NCBI GenBank assembly: GCA_004297235.1
Contig: SCUR01000166.1
Location: 1 to 5,992 of the forward strand
Origin: Candidatus Manganitrophaceae bacterium
GTDB taxonomy: Bacteria; Nitrospirota; Nitrospiria; SBBL01; Manganitrophaceae
Length of the DNA: 5,992 nucleotides
Direction: 5' to 3'
Shown: positions 5,243-5,992 of the stretch, one piece after another
How positions within the stretch are numbered: the stretch's first letter is position 1
Layout of the letters: the number at the start of each line of letters is the position of its first letter
Translations under genes and position numbers: made by a program
The notes under the pieces: model-generated
The model's database searches: none
What the model was told of the DNA's origin: nothing
Seen by the model: the letters and a program-made list of their open reading frames with translations, nothing else

Positions 5243-5992
5243 TTACTCGTAGGGAACCCACTTTAACCCATTGCTCCCGGCGCCGACCTCCAGATCGACG
5301 ATCTTCTCCATCTTTTCGGCATCGATCAGGGTGGCGATCTGATCGTGTGATGTGGTGATGAGGCCGTACTTCCCGTCCGGAGAGAAGTGGGCGTTATGGG
5401 TCGACCGGCCGGTGGGGATTTTTTTGATCATCCGGTCGATTTTCAGATCGACGACGGTGACATGACGGTCTTCCCCCTCGTTGGTGACAATACCGACCGC
5501 TCTTCCCGGTACGACAAAGAGGGTATTGGGATTGGTTCCGCTCGGAATCCGGGTTTTCAGAGCCTTCTTTTCCAGATCGATCACCGCCAGTTCCGTTCCC
5601 GCCCCCACGTAAGCCTTTTTGCCGTCGGGGGAGAAATCGATGTTATAGAGCTTCGATCCCATCTCGATCTTGGCAACCACCTTCAAGTCGGCAACGGAGA
5701 CGATGGCCGTATACCCCTGGGCGCTGTTGGCCAACAGCCATTTCCCGTCGGGGCTCATCCGGAGCATCCCGGCATTCTCCACCGGGAGCGATTTCAAGAT
5801 CTTCCGCTCCCTGACGTCGAGCAGGTCCAGCGGCCCCATGCTGTTCCCAAGGAATGCGTACTTTCCGTCGTGGGTAAAAATCAGATCCCGCGTCATTTTT
5901 CCGTTCGTCTTCACCGACCCGGTAATTTCATGTTTGACGGTATCGATATAGGTGACCTGACCCCGCTCCCGGTCCATATTCCCGACCAGGGC
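5243..5992 (-). CDS. YVTN-family beta-propeller protein, N-terminus beyond the window
   Basis: The C-terminal 249 residues of a second YVTN-type propeller. The frame is open to the right edge: the codons before the Met at 5977 read ALVGN, continuing a blade, so the true start is outside. Visible blade motifs are FTHDGKYAFLGN, MSPDGKWLLANS, FSPDGKKAYVGA, a degenerate one ending in VGIVTNEGE, and FSPDGKYGLITT, each followed by an I/V-D strand such as TLIDAEK. The chain ends in LKWVPYE, much as the other propeller ends in DVVYLP. It is most likely exported like its neighbour, but the signal peptide is not in view. It leads the visible part of the operon; the next gene starts 69 nt downstream with no terminator between. 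It may be the paralogous partner of the propeller at 3472-4461. Confidence 0.9.
   Translation of the reverse strand, partial: ALVGNMDRERGQVTYIDTVKHEITGSVKTNGKMTRDLIFTHDGKYAFLGNSMGPLDLLDVRERKILKSLPVENAGMLRMSPDGKWLLANSAQGYTAIVSVADLKVVAKIEMGSKLYNIDFSPDGKKAYVGAGTELAVIDLEKKALKTRIPSGTNPNTLFVVPGRAVGIVTNEGEDRHVTVVDLKIDRMIKKIPTGRSTHNAHFSPDGKYGLITTSHDQIATLIDAEKMEKIVDLEVGAGSNGLKWVPYE

Noticed and set aside
1..5992. CRISPR arrays, transposase genes and complete insertion sequences
   Set aside because: No regularly spaced repeats, no transposase-like frames and no paired terminal inverted repeats were seen on either strand.

Overview
The window is bacterial chromosomal DNA of fairly high GC, and every gene I can support lies on the minus strand. 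Strong Shine-Dalgarno sites, a bacterial HU-type protein, signal peptides and a rho-independent terminator all point to a bacterium. I cannot assign a taxon. Secreted YVTN propellers next to an archaemetzincin would fit an environmental Nitrospirota- or Deltaproteobacteria-like genome, but that is a weak guess.

Right part (about 3470-5992): an operon of exported proteins, transcribed right to left. It runs from a YVTN-type beta-propeller cut by the window edge, to an unrecognised exported protein with one EF-hand-like calcium loop, to a complete exported seven-blade YVTN propeller. Each downstream start has a clear ribosome site. Two overlap-spaced small reading frames (3174-3454) trail this operon and may be real small genes or the stump of a truncated one.

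Middle part (1679-3087): a compact cluster of an HU-family DNA-binding protein, then an archaemetzincin (M54 zinc peptidase) with an intact HExxHxxGxxHC site, then a plasmid pRiA4b ORF-3-like protein. HU and the peptidase are in the same reading frame, separated by one TAA, seven codons and a TTG start.

Left part (1-1678): a second, decayed copy of the HU-archaemetzincin pair (1014-1607) lies in the same orientation, about 1.35-1.4 kb from the intact pair. Its order and 21-nt intergenic spacing are kept, but it carries several indels and has lost the catalytic motif. Beyond it come a stretch of possible decayed coding sequence, a 45-nt 3' fragment of a tRNA (alanine-like, with encoded CCA) that looks like a former integration site, an unrecognised gene, and a strong terminator at the extreme left.

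Taken together, the exported-protein operon on the right looks like stable chromosome, while 1-3100 looks like accessory DNA built by duplication, decay and integration. The most distinctive point is the repeated HU-archaemetzincin module, each copy followed by a different downstream gene.
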